The notes below the pieces were generated by a model, which was given only the letters and a program-made list of their open reading frames with translations, was not told the DNA's origin and did no database searches. This document shows positions 7,551 to 15,124 of a DNA stretch of 32,328 bases, piece by piece (position 1 is the stretch's first letter; each line of letters begins with the position of its first letter). Source of the stretch: DAONJL01 sp035405645 [NCBI: bacterium] (GTDB lineage Bacteria > JAGOBX01 > DAONJL01); assembly GCA_035405645.1 (NCBI GenBank), contig DAONJL010000014.1, positions 14,822-47,149 of the forward strand, read 5' to 3'. Made by a program: the position numbers and the translations under genes.

Positions 7551-9746
7551 TCAATAACCTTCTCTAATATATTGTATACTCTGCTGCAAAGTTTTATTAA
7601 TAAATTTTAAATCAATAAAATTTATTGCATTGCTATCCCAATAAAACGAATTATTAAAAAAATTAAGATTTATATTTTTTTGCGTTGAAATCATACTATC
7701 ACTAATAATAGAACCAGTCAAAAATAAACTCTCATAAGAAAATCTTCTTTTTGAATAAACAAGCCCTGATATGACATCTAAATTAGTCGCTGAATTAATA
7801 TTACCATTAATTCTATTTTTACTTAATAAAACTGGCATTGTATCATATAAAGAAATAATATTATTTTTATTTGTTCCTGAAATTCTAATTATACTATCTG
7901 CTACAACAGTTCCTAAAATATTTGTTCCACCATCAGGTTTATAACTGATAAGCAAATTATTTGTAAAAATATTATAATCACTCAAAGTAAAATTAAAATT
8001 AATTTGTCCTGGATGAAATTTATATGCATAACTCATATTATAAGTTGTGCCAAGGTTAATATTTTCATAACCAGCACCAACTGCGCCATAATGGTCGAGC
8101 GGTGGTGATGGTGCATTATCATAATATTCTACCCAATTATTCGCTGGTGAAGCTGATAAAACACACATACTATAAGCATTTGAATTTTTGAAAATACTGT
8201 ACCAATTTATATTTACATTTCGTCGTAACCCTTCCTCATTACCATTACCATCTATAAAGGCACTTGCACCTGTGCTATCAACTATCCACGAATTATTAAA
8301 TCGATTTGTATGAAAAAATCTTAATGTTGGATATTGAATTAATCCACCTGCTGTTTGTCTGAAGGATAGATTAACAATAAAATAGCGAGGATAAAAATAA
8401 TATGTGCGATTAATATTTATTATTCTACCACCTTGATTTATTGTTTTTGTAGTTGTTACAATACTAAGTAAATTACCATCCAGAATTACATTAGTTGCAG
8501 CACCAGCAGTATTATAATCTTCGCGCCACGGATTATAATCTAATATCAAAGCAAGAAGCAAATCACCATCATCAGTTCCTAAATAATTTCTTATTTGATT
8601 TAACCAACCGCCATTATTATCAAATCTTGCACGATATATTTGATTATTAAATATATCATAAGTAGTAATACGTGGTCCACCATCTACATCAATCTGGTCA
8701 TTAAATGCAATTGCTGTTTTAACGCCATTATCAAGTGTATCAAAATATAAATAATATACAACCTCTGTTTCAGAAACATCATTCAAATCATCTGGATGAA
8801 TTACAACTAATAATTGAATAAAATCAATTCCATTTACTCCATTATTATTTGCAGAAGAAATTATTTGATAAGGTAATAAATCACCTTTATATGTTTGTGT
8901 ATTATTCCGCAATAAACGAATGCTATTTAAATCAATATTATCAATTGGAACAGGAAAGTCAGTAAGAAAATTTATATTTATATAATAATGATGTTGACTA
9001 TAATCAAGTGCTGCATAACCAACAGGTTTGCGAAAAACTATTCCTCGTCTATAATTCCAGTTTTGATCCCACCATAAAGGACCGCCAATTGTAACATTCC
9101 CACGAATATAATATAAACCAGTATAAGAGTTAGAATCAATAAAAGCAGTATCACCTGAATATACTTTTCCATAAGTATTTATAAAAGTTAACATACTGTC
9201 AAAATAAACAATTGGCATTGAAACTTTTGAAGCACCATTTGCAACTGCTGAAATACTTACAGAATCATTTACAATAAATGATGATGTATTAATAAAAGCA
9301 TTTGAATGAATAATACCATTATGAATTGAACCAGTATCAAATAAATTTATACCAGAATCAGCAAGAAGAATATAATGTGGATTTAATGAAATATAATTTA
9401 TATTACTTACAATAGTATCAAAATAATTTTTATAAGAACCAACAATAATTAAAGTATCAGAATTTATCTTAATTTTGAAATAACCATAAGTATCACTTGA
9501 TAATGTATAAATATATTTAACAATTTCTGTATCACCATTTATTAAATTCTTATTTAATAAATATTTTGTATATTCCAAACCTGATAAAGAAAGATATTTG
9601 GCTTTGCTATAAGCATCGGTATTTTGTGTAGTTTTATAAGAAATAGAGGCTGATTTTAAATAAGCAATTATTATTGATGATAGGATTAATAATATAAATA
9701 AAACAATAATAATCACAAAACCTTTATCGAAATTTTTTTTAATCAT
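7551..9746 (-). CDS. GspK/PilX-like minor pilin protein with DUF2341-type domain
   Basis: 731 residues. The N-terminus has a prepilin-like leader, KKNFDKG then F10, and one hydrophobic helix (10-30). Position +5 after the putative cleavage is Ile14 instead of Glu, as in GspK-type tip pseudopilins. SLSGLEYTKYLLNK (53-66) is typical of the GspK/PilX N-terminal helix. Residues 80-220 are Ser/Asn/Ile-rich beta structure. From about 225 to 345 the WWDQNWNYRRGIVF opening and following beta strands match DUF2341, a domain of exported, probably ligand- or carbohydrate-binding proteins. The rest is Asn- and Tyr-rich beta sequence. The start overlaps the preceding pseudopilin gene by 8 bases. It is probably a membrane/filament-tip component with a large extracellular head. 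It meets the plus-strand neighbour tail to tail with no gap. Confidence 0.72.
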   Translation of the reverse strand: MIKKNFDKGFVIIIVLFILLILSSIIIAYLKSASISYKTTQNTDAYSKAKYLSLSGLEYTKYLLNKNLINGDTEIVKYIYTLSSDTYGYFKIKINSDTLIIVGSYKNYFDTIVSNINYISLNPHYILLADSGINLFDTGSIHNGIIHSNAFINTSSFIVNDSVSISAVANGASKVSMPIVYFDSMLTFINTYGKVYSGDTAFIDSNSYTGLYYIRGNVTIGGPLWWDQNWNYRRGIVFRKPVGYAALDYSQHHYYININFLTDFPVPIDNIDLNSIRLLRNNTQTYKGDLLPYQIISSANNNGVNGIDFIQLLVVIHPDDLNDVSETEVVYYLYFDTLDNGVKTAIAFNDQIDVDGGPRITTYDIFNNQIYRARFDNNGGWLNQIRNYLGTDDGDLLLALILDYNPWREDYNTAGAATNVILDGNLLSIVTTTKTINQGGRIININRTYYFYPRYFIVNLSFRQTAGGLIQYPTLRFFHTNRFNNSWIVDSTGASAFIDGNGNEEGLRRNVNINWYSIFKNSNAYSMCVLSASPANNWVEYYDNAPSPPLDHYGAVGAGYENINLGTTYNMSYAYKFHPGQINFNFTLSDYNIFTNNLLISYKPDGGTNILGTVVADSIIRISGTNKNNIISLYDTMPVLLSKNRINGNINSATNLDVISGLVYSKRRFSYESLFLTGSIISDSMISTQKNINLNFFNNSFYWDSNAINFIDLKFINKTLQQSIQYIREGY

Positions 9747-10200
9747 TTATCGAAAAAAAATTAGATTGATAATTTTTATTTTTATAAATTATAGATACAA
9801 TTAAAGTAGTATCAAAAAAATTTGTATCTGGACTAATTAAATTAAATTTAACATCATCAAAATCAGTTAATTGCGCTGTATCATTATTTTTGCTATTATA
9901 TACATATAAAGTATCACCATTAAAAAAATATCTTACATTAAATAATGTTGTATCGTTATTTAAATAAGAAAAAAAATAAAGATGATTTGTATCACAGTAA
10001 ATATCTGATGAAGAATAATAAAAATGATATTTGATAAGATTAAATAAATTATAAACATTTTTATTATACCAGAGTTTAGAATCAGTAATATTTAATAAAT
10101 CAATTCCTCTTTCAAAAAAAAGATAAATCGAAGAAATAATAATTGAAATAACCAAAATAGAAATAATAACTTCAATAAGAGTCAAACCATTTTTTTTCAT
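9739..10200 (-). CDS. Prepilin-type (PilW/GspJ-like) minor pseudopilin
   Basis: 153 residues. A prepilin peptidase site KKNG|LTLIEV: cleavage after Gly5, Leu at +1 and the conserved Glu at +5 (Glu10), followed by a continuous hydrophobic helix to about residue 28. The family assembles as a minor subunit of type II secretion pseudopili or type IV pili. The rest is a small Asp/Asn/Tyr-rich domain of beta strands. Nine bases separate it from the Xer gene upstream, and it overlaps the GspK/PilX-like gene downstream, a pairing usual for pseudopilin J and K. Which of PilW, PilV or GspJ it is cannot be settled by motif alone. Confidence 0.82.
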   Translation of the reverse strand: MKKNGLTLIEVIISILVISIIISSIYLFFERGIDLLNITDSKLWYNKNVYNLFNLIKYHFYYSSSDIYCDTNHLYFFSYLNNDTTLFNVRYFFNGDTLYVYNSKNNDTAQLTDFDDVKFNLISPDTNFFDTTLIVSIIYKNKNYQSNFFSIND

Positions 10201-10209
10201 AAAATAAAT

Positions 10210-11133
10210 TTAGCCATGCGGATGATATTTATGAAATTCTTCACGCAATTTTAAATTAGTTACATAAGTATAAATTTGTGTTGTTGAAATATTTGAATGA
10301 CCAAGAAGTTCTTGAACAAAACGAATATCAGAACCATTTAAAAGTAAATGCGTAGCAAAACTATGACGTAATTTATGCGGCGAAATCTTTTTTTGAAGTC
10401 CAATTTTTTTTGAATAATAATCGAGTAAATAATTTATTCCCTGTCTTGTAAATTTTTCGCCCTTACTATTCAAAAAAAAAGTATCATCAGCAAGAGCAGT
10501 TTTATTTAATTTATGCCGAACATTCTGATAATATAATAAAAGCCAATTTTTAGCAGTATCACTAAATGGCACCCATCGATATTTACTTCCTTTTCCTTTT
10601 ACAAGTAACAATTTTTCCTCAAAATTTATATCATTGATTTTTAAATTAATCAATTCGCTAACACGCAAACCAGTAGCATATAATAACTCTAAAATTGCTT
10701 TATCACGAATACCTTCAAGTTTATTTGTATCAGGTGCATTTAATAATAATTCAACTTCATAAGGACTTAAATAAACAGGTAATTTTCGATTGAAATGAGG
10801 TGTTAAAATTAAAAATGTATAATTTTCATCTATTAAATTTTCTAAACTAAGAAATTTAAAAAACGCTTTTATTGCCGATAATTTTCGTGCTATTGAACTC
10901 TCTTTTTCTTTTAATTCATTTCTTAAATTTTCAAAAAATTTCAATATTATTTCTATTTTTAGATTTTTTAAATCATTTAACTCAATTTCATTTTTTTGAA
11001 AATATTTTTTTAAATATTCATTGAATTGAATTAAATCATGCTCATAAGATACTATTGTATTTTGACTTAAATTTTTTTCTATTTTTAAATACAACAGGAA
11101 ATCATTTATTAAGGTAGAAAATGAATTATTCAT
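10210..11133 (-). CDS. xerD: Tyrosine recombinase XerC/XerD
   Basis: 307 residues, standard for Xer. An N-terminal SAM-like core-binding domain (1-105; LKIEKNLSQNTIVSYEHDL) precedes the catalytic domain. All catalytic residues are visible: Arg157 in ATGLRVSE, Lys at 181 in KGKGSKYR, His253 and Arg256 in HKLRHSFATHLL, His279 in LLGHS and the nucleophile Tyr288 in STTQIYTYV. The C-terminal HKYHPHG is a typical Xer ending. These enzymes resolve chromosome dimers at dif. There is no mobile element around it, and it is embedded in a multigene operon (TAATG overlap with the upstream gene, 9-base gap to the pseudopilin gene), so a housekeeping role is favoured. XerC cannot be strictly excluded. Confidence 0.92.
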   Translation of the reverse strand: MNNSFSTLINDFLLYLKIEKNLSQNTIVSYEHDLIQFNEYLKKYFQKNEIELNDLKNLKIEIILKFFENLRNELKEKESSIARKLSAIKAFFKFLSLENLIDENYTFLILTPHFNRKLPVYLSPYEVELLLNAPDTNKLEGIRDKAILELLYATGLRVSELINLKINDINFEEKLLLVKGKGSKYRWVPFSDTAKNWLLLYYQNVRHKLNKTALADDTFFLNSKGEKFTRQGINYLLDYYSKKIGLQKKISPHKLRHSFATHLLLNGSDIRFVQELLGHSNISTTQIYTYVTNLKLREEFHKYHPHG

Positions 11134-12203
11134 TATTTCTTCAAAGTTAATAAAATACCATAATTATAATACCACCAGATAACAATGCTAAACAAAATTA
11201 AAATGCCGATAAAAATAGCATACATTTTTAAAGATTCATTTATATCAACAATTCCAGTTTTTTCTTCTTTTAAAACATTTTCAATAAGCATTGTTTCTTC
11301 TTCAAATACTTTAACTTTCACAATAGGATAAACCATAACTTTCCCATATTTACCATCACCAAAATTAAAAACAGCTTCCCATTCGCCAGTTTCATCAGTT
11401 GTTGCAGTTTTTCGCAATCCAACAAATATTGGACAATATTCTCCATTTTTATATGAAGAAGTTTTTTGTAAATTATATTTCTCAATTTCTTCTTTAACTA
11501 AATTTTTTGCATATACACGCATGCCTCTTTCTAAATCTTTCATTTGCGTACCATTCACCGGGTCGTGTATTATATCCATTTTTATAAATATTCTATCTTT
11601 ATCTTCTGCTGAATAATCATATAGTGCTGTTGTTTTTTGTTCTTCCTCTTTTGGTTCTTCACCAAACACACCTGTTGGAATTTCAAGTGATTTAACTGAA
11701 TCATAAAAAAAATCCGTTTCAAGTGCAGTATCAGAAATAACATCAAGTATTTTTTCTCGTAATCTATTATTTAAATCATTAAATTCATTATTATTAAAAT
11801 TTTTAATTATATCTTTTATAAAATCTCTGTTATCAAATGTTGCTTTTAATACCTGTCTTAATCCATTTGTTACTGCTGCATTTAAGTCTTTTACTTTTAA
11901 AGAATATGCAATTAGTTTACTATCATAAATATACCATTCATCATCAGGATTAAATTCATCATAAAAATGAGGGCGAAGTGCAACCTGTAAATTAAATTTA
12001 GATAAGTTATAATTTTCAGAATCAAATACAGCGACAAAAGCACCAAATGCAATTATCTTTTTACTTTTAAATTTTCCTTTTATTATTTTATATTTTTGTG
12101 ATAAATCTTTCTCGATTGTGGCAGCAGCTTCTTTTATTACTTCTTCTTCTTTCTCGATCTCTTTTAAATCATTTAATACTTCATTAGTGATATCATGTCC
12201 CAT
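11133..12203 (-). CDS. Unrecognised C-tail-anchored membrane protein
   Basis: 356 residues, not recognised. An acidic, helical N-terminus (about 1-35, EIEKEEEVIKEAAA) is followed by a mixed region and an acidic linker (181-190, GEEPKEEEQK). A second globular region of about 200-310 contains ERGMRVYAKNLVKEEI and beta strands around GEWEAVFNFGDGKYGK. The only hydrophobic segment is at the end, about 327-350, leaving a tail of few residues, so the bulk is probably cytoplasmic and tail-anchored. There is no signal peptide. It sits between a 56-residue membrane protein and xerD, and its TAA overlaps the xerD ATG by one base, so it is part of the same transcript. The function is unknown. Confidence 0.78.
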   Translation of the reverse strand: MGHDITNEVLNDLKEIEKEEEVIKEAAATIEKDLSQKYKIIKGKFKSKKIIAFGAFVAVFDSENYNLSKFNLQVALRPHFYDEFNPDDEWYIYDSKLIAYSLKVKDLNAAVTNGLRQVLKATFDNRDFIKDIIKNFNNNEFNDLNNRLREKILDVISDTALETDFFYDSVKSLEIPTGVFGEEPKEEEQKTTALYDYSAEDKDRIFIKMDIIHDPVNGTQMKDLERGMRVYAKNLVKEEIEKYNLQKTSSYKNGEYCPIFVGLRKTATTDETGEWEAVFNFGDGKYGKVMVYPIVKVKVFEEETMLIENVLKEEKTGIVDINESLKMYAIFIGILILFSIVIWWYYNYGILLTLKK

Positions 12204-12206
12204 AAA

Positions 12207-12377
12207 TTATAAATCCTGTAAAAATTTTACTAATGGCATTTTATTCGTAAAAATCAAAATTATAATTAATAAAAAAATCAATAGGGCGATTATATCAAGA
12301 ATTTTCATTCTAATAAATGGATGTTCAACTAATAGTCTTTTTAACCATTTCAAATAACTTATTATGCTTTTTAACAT
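12207..12377 (-). CDS. Small single-pass membrane protein
   Basis: A 56-residue reading frame that is the first gene of the Xer/pseudopilin operon. The N-terminal 24 residues are basic (YLKWLKRLL), then one long hydrophobic stretch of about 20 residues (ILDIIALLIFLLIIILIF, about 26-43) and a short tail. Three bases separate its TAA from the ATG of the tail-anchored protein. A TTGACA/TAGAAT promoter lies immediately upstream. An alternative start is Met24, which would leave only the hydrophobic part. No family is recognised. Pairing with the next membrane protein suggests a joint role, which is inference. Confidence 0.6.
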   Translation of the reverse strand: MLKSIISYLKWLKRLLVEHPFIRMKILDIIALLIFLLIIILIFTNKMPLVKFLQDL

Positions 12378-12674
12378 AATAATATTTTATTCTATTAAAT
12401 TTAAAATATTAATGTCAAGTAAAAATTTTATAAAAATTGGAAAAGAACAAGCAGATGATGGAACAGCAAAAATAGCAAAGTTAAAAATATAATAAGTAAA
12501 AAGGAAGAACTTATTACAAAAAATTTATATTAACATCATTTCTGAAAAGAATAATTTTTATTTACTGATATGGTTATTTATAAAAAAATAAGTAAAGAAT
12601 AATCTATCATTATTATTTATGTTAGAAAAGAGAGTTACTTTTAAGAAAAATATAGATAAAATTTTATTACAATT
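12378..12674. other. Intergenic stretch of about 300 bases
   Basis: No recognised gene lies between the agmatinase end and the small membrane gene, both on the minus strand. It holds the minus-strand promoter at 12389-12418, a weak inverted repeat (ACTTATT/AATAAGT arms at 12491-12497 and 12509-12515) and a 26-codon plus-strand frame starting at 12412 that reads MSSKNFIKIGKEQADDGTAK then ends. That fragment looks protein-like but matches nothing I know. Confidence 0.5.
12389..12418 (-). promoter_or_regulatory. Promoter of the small membrane protein/Xer/pseudopilin operon
   Basis: On the minus strand TTGACA occupies 12418-12413 and TAGAAT 12394-12389, with an 18-base spacer. The predicted transcription start is near 12382, only about five bases before the ATG at 12377, where no ribosome binding site is seen. 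The transcript would thus be nearly leaderless. Confidence 0.6.
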
Positions 12675-13562
12675 TTAATAAATGTTATAAAGAACAATTA
12701 ATAAATCACGAATTAAATTAGCAACGAAAACAGAAGAATTATTATAGATAATACCAGTAGGTGATAGTTCAACAACATCAGAACCAATTATTTTAGTTTT
12801 ACTTTGTTTTTGTAATTTATTTATTTCATCTAAAAAAAATAAAAAATCAGAATAAGCAAAACCATTTGGTTCAGGTGTACCAACTTCTGGAATAAAAGCA
12901 GGGTCAAAATAATCTACATCAATAGACAAATAAACATTTTTATCTTTAATTATATCTAATATTTTTCCAATATTTTCTTTAATATCAAAGAAAAAATTAG
13001 TATTTGAATTAGCATAATCCAATTCATTTTTTGTATAAGCGCGACAACCAATTTGAATAATATTTTTAAAATTTAATTCATCAAAAATTCTACGCATAAC
13101 ACAAGCGTGAGAATATTTATCATTTTGATATTCTTCACGCAAATCAAGATGGGCATCAAATTGAATGATAACAAAATCATCAAAAAATTTTTTAAATACA
13201 TTTATAATTGGTAAAGTAACAGTATGTTCCCCACCAATAAAAATTGGTATATATTTATTTATTAAAATTTTAAAAACAGATTCTTCTATATCTCTTAAAA
13301 AAGAATAACTATCAAATGATAATTTCATATTACCAATATCAGCAACTGGAAAATCAGCAATATCAATTTTGAAATAAGGTGAAAAAGATTCAACTGTTTT
13401 AGAAACAATCCGCAAAATATCAGGGCCAAATTTACAACCACTTTTAAAAGAAGCTGAAATATCAAGTGGTATTCCACATATTATAATTTTAGTATTTTTA
13501 TTCACCTCAGATTTATAATCAAAAAAAGTTGTAATGTTAACATTTTCTCTAATATTCTCCAT
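12675..13562 (-). CDS. speB: Agmatinase-family ureohydrolase
   Basis: 295 residues from the ATG at 13562; a GTG 24 bases further upstream is possible but lies deep in the preceding gene. The arginase/agmatinase/formiminoglutamase family uses two Mn ions. All six metal ligands are visible: H113 in GGEHT, D136, H138 and D140 in FDAHLD, and D215 and D217 in SIDVDYFDP, followed by GTPEPNGF. GTPEPxG is characteristic of agmatinase-like members, so conversion of agmatine to putrescine and urea is the best guess; no arginine decarboxylase is nearby to confirm it. Cytosolic. It overlaps the upstream methyltransferase gene by 14 bases. Confidence 0.85.
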   Translation of the reverse strand: MENIRENVNITTFFDYKSEVNKNTKIIICGIPLDISASFKSGCKFGPDILRIVSKTVESFSPYFKIDIADFPVADIGNMKLSFDSYSFLRDIEESVFKILINKYIPIFIGGEHTVTLPIINVFKKFFDDFVIIQFDAHLDLREEYQNDKYSHACVMRRIFDELNFKNIIQIGCRAYTKNELDYANSNTNFFFDIKENIGKILDIIKDKNVYLSIDVDYFDPAFIPEVGTPEPNGFAYSDFLFFLDEINKLQKQSKTKIIGSDVVELSPTGIIYNNSSVFVANLIRDLLIVLYNIY

Positions 13563-14430
13563 ATTCACACCGTCCGACAATTCCACATGGTAATAATAAT
13601 CCCTGTGTTTTTGTTTTCAAGCATACTTCACCAATTATTATTTTGCAATTATTTTTTTTATTTATTGTTAATTGCAAAGTATTAAAAAGTGAAATTGCTG
13701 AAATTCCACTTGTATAAATATTTATTAAAAAAAATAAAGGATCATTAGATAATAACATATAAAGCATTTCAAGTAAATTAAATAATTCTTTTTCTAATTT
13801 CCAAACTTCGCCTTTTGGACCGCGGCCAAAAACAGGCGGGTCAAGAATTATACCATCATATTTATTACCGCGCCTAATTTCTCTCTTAACAAATTTAATT
13901 ACATCATCAACAATAAATCGAATTTTTTTATTTTGAAGACCGGATAAATACATATTTTCTTTAGCCCATTGAACAGCGCCTTTTGATGAATCAATATGAA
14001 TAACTTCAGCATTTGCCGCTGCAGCAACAAGTGAAGCAGCACCAGTATAAGCAAATAAATTTAATACTTTTATAGTTCGTTGGGAATTTTTTATTTTTTC
14101 ATTTATCCAATCCCAATTTGTTGCCTGTTCTGGAAATAAGCCTAAATGTTTGAAGCCAGTTAATTTAATTTTAAATTTTAAATTATTATATTTTATTTGC
14201 CAATGTTCAGGAATTTTTTTATAAAATTCCCAATTACCACCACCTTTATTATTTCGTATATATTTACAATCAGGATTTTGCCATAATTTATTTTTTTGAT
14301 TATTTTGCCATATTATTTGTGGATCTGGTCTAATTATTATGTAATCATTCCATCGTTCAAGACGCTCGCCCGAACTAACATCCAATAACTCATATTCATT
14401 CCAATTTTCAGTATAAAAAATATTTATCAT
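13549..14430 (-). CDS. Class I SAM-dependent methyltransferase, RlmI-like
   Basis: 293 residues. N-terminal: YELLDVSSGERLERW, IIRPDPQIIW, GGGNWEFYKK and FKHLGLFPEQATNWDW. The Rossmann core has motif I VLNLFAYTGAASLVAA, HIDSSKGAVQWAKEN and the catalytic-type motif LDPPVFGRG (like NPPY/DPP in rRNA cytosine or guanine methyltransferases). A C-terminal LPCGIVGR ends the domain. These features place it in the group related to RlmI/RlmK 23S rRNA methyltransferases but lacking the PUA domain; the real substrate is not established. The start ATG is only 15 bases beyond the hairpin terminator of the pilin gene, so its own promoter is not visible, and expression may depend on readthrough. It is coupled to the agmatinase gene. 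Confidence 0.88.
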   Translation of the reverse strand: MINIFYTENWNEYELLDVSSGERLERWNDYIIIRPDPQIIWQNNQKNKLWQNPDCKYIRNNKGGGNWEFYKKIPEHWQIKYNNLKFKIKLTGFKHLGLFPEQATNWDWINEKIKNSQRTIKVLNLFAYTGAASLVAAAANAEVIHIDSSKGAVQWAKENMYLSGLQNKKIRFIVDDVIKFVKREIRRGNKYDGIILDPPVFGRGPKGEVWKLEKELFNLLEMLYMLLSNDPLFFLINIYTSGISAISLFNTLQLTINKKNNCKIIIGEVCLKTKTQGLLLPCGIVGRCEYGEY

Positions 14431-14444
14431 TTTTAAGATATAAA

Positions 14445-14486
14445 AAAAACAGGTTATATTTTGCGCAAAAAATATAACCTGTTTTT
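14445..14486 (-). terminator. Intrinsic terminator after the pilin gene
   Basis: An 18-base perfect inverted repeat (14445-14462 with 14469-14486, core AGGTTATATT/AATATAACCT) with a six-base loop. Read on the minus strand it ends in a run of eight T, so it should stop pilin transcripts. The T run on the plus strand makes it potentially bidirectional. Confidence 0.85.
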
Positions 14487-14502
14487 AAAAATAATTCTTT
14501 CT

Positions 14503-14925
14503 TTAAAATGGATTAGCTGAACCACTAACTATTGCAAGAGTATCATTATTTGAGCGATAAACTAACCAATATGGTGGTGCCTGACCTGAAATTGTTGTTT
14601 TGCCATTATAGTAACAACCAATTGAAAATACCTGACCATTTGAATTATAAAGAATATTACCATAAGGACCTGTTGGTATTGCTGCAATATATTGTGGTGC
14701 TAATGTTGCTAAACTTGTACCATTAACATAAGAAGCACTTGAAGAATCCATACTATACATTTGTAATGCACTCTTAATACTTTCAATTATTGTTCTGCAC
14801 TTTGTTTCTCTGGCTCTGTCAATTGCTGACATTAACTTCGGTATTGCAGTTGAGGCAAGTATGCCAATAATCGTAATAACAACTAACAATTCAATTAAAG
14901 TAAAACCTTTTTCATTTTTTTTCAT
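14503..14925 (-). CDS. Type IV pilin-like/GspG-like major pseudopilin
   Basis: 140 residues with a textbook prepilin leader: KKNEKG|FTLIELLVVITIIGIL, cleavage after Gly7, Phe at +1, Glu12 at +5, then a hydrophobic helix to about residue 28. TAIPKLMSAIDRARETKCRT continues the pilin helix. The short globular part has the pseudopilin-like AAIPTGPYGNI loop and a C-terminal NPF. Two Cys (43, 104) could form a bridge. It is exported by Sec and processed by prepilin peptidase. It stands alone between a perfect promoter, a strong AAGGGGGG ribosome binding site and a strong terminator, all indicating abundant expression, as expected for a major subunit of a type II secretion pseudopilus or type IV pilus. 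It is the most likely main partner of the minor pseudopilins and secretin elsewhere in the window. Confidence 0.93.
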   Translation of the reverse strand: MKKNEKGFTLIELLVVITIIGILASTAIPKLMSAIDRARETKCRTIIESIKSALQMYSMDSSSASYVNGTSLATLAPQYIAAIPTGPYGNILYNSNGQVFSIGCYYNGKTTISGQAPPYWLVYRSNNDTLAIVSGSANPF

Positions 14926-14991
14926 CTTGCTTCCCCCCTTTCTTTTTAAATTTTTATTTTATAAATTTTTTCTTTTTTTTACTCTCATAAT

Positions 14992-15019
14992 ATTATATTA
15001 CAATTTTTTTATTTGTCAA
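14992..15019 (-). promoter_or_regulatory. Strong promoter of the pilin gene
   Basis: On the minus strand: TTGACA (15019-15014), 16-base spacer, TATAAT (14997-14992), a perfect consensus. The start is predicted near 14985, leaving a leader of about 60 bases with an AAGGGGGG ribosome binding site close to the ATG at 14925. Confidence 0.85.
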
Positions 15020-15087
15020 GTCCTAAATTTTAAAAAAATTTTTTAATTAAAATGAATTAAATTTTTTTCAAAAATGAAAATTTTCTA

Positions 15088-15116
15088 TTGACAAATATAA
15101 AGCAGTAAAATAATAA
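15088..15116 (+). promoter_or_regulatory. Promoter of lgt, close to leaderless
   Basis: TTGACA at 15088-15093, 17-base spacer, TAATAA at 15111-15116. The start codon is at 15125, so a normal transcription start would fall within a few bases of the ATG; no ribosome binding site is visible between them. Confidence 0.7.
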
Positions 15117-15124
15117 AGTAAATT

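Noticed and set aside
13563-13586. GTG start for the agmatinase gene at 13586
   Set aside because: It is a non-ATG start deep in the upstream gene; the ATG at 13562 gives the usual family length.
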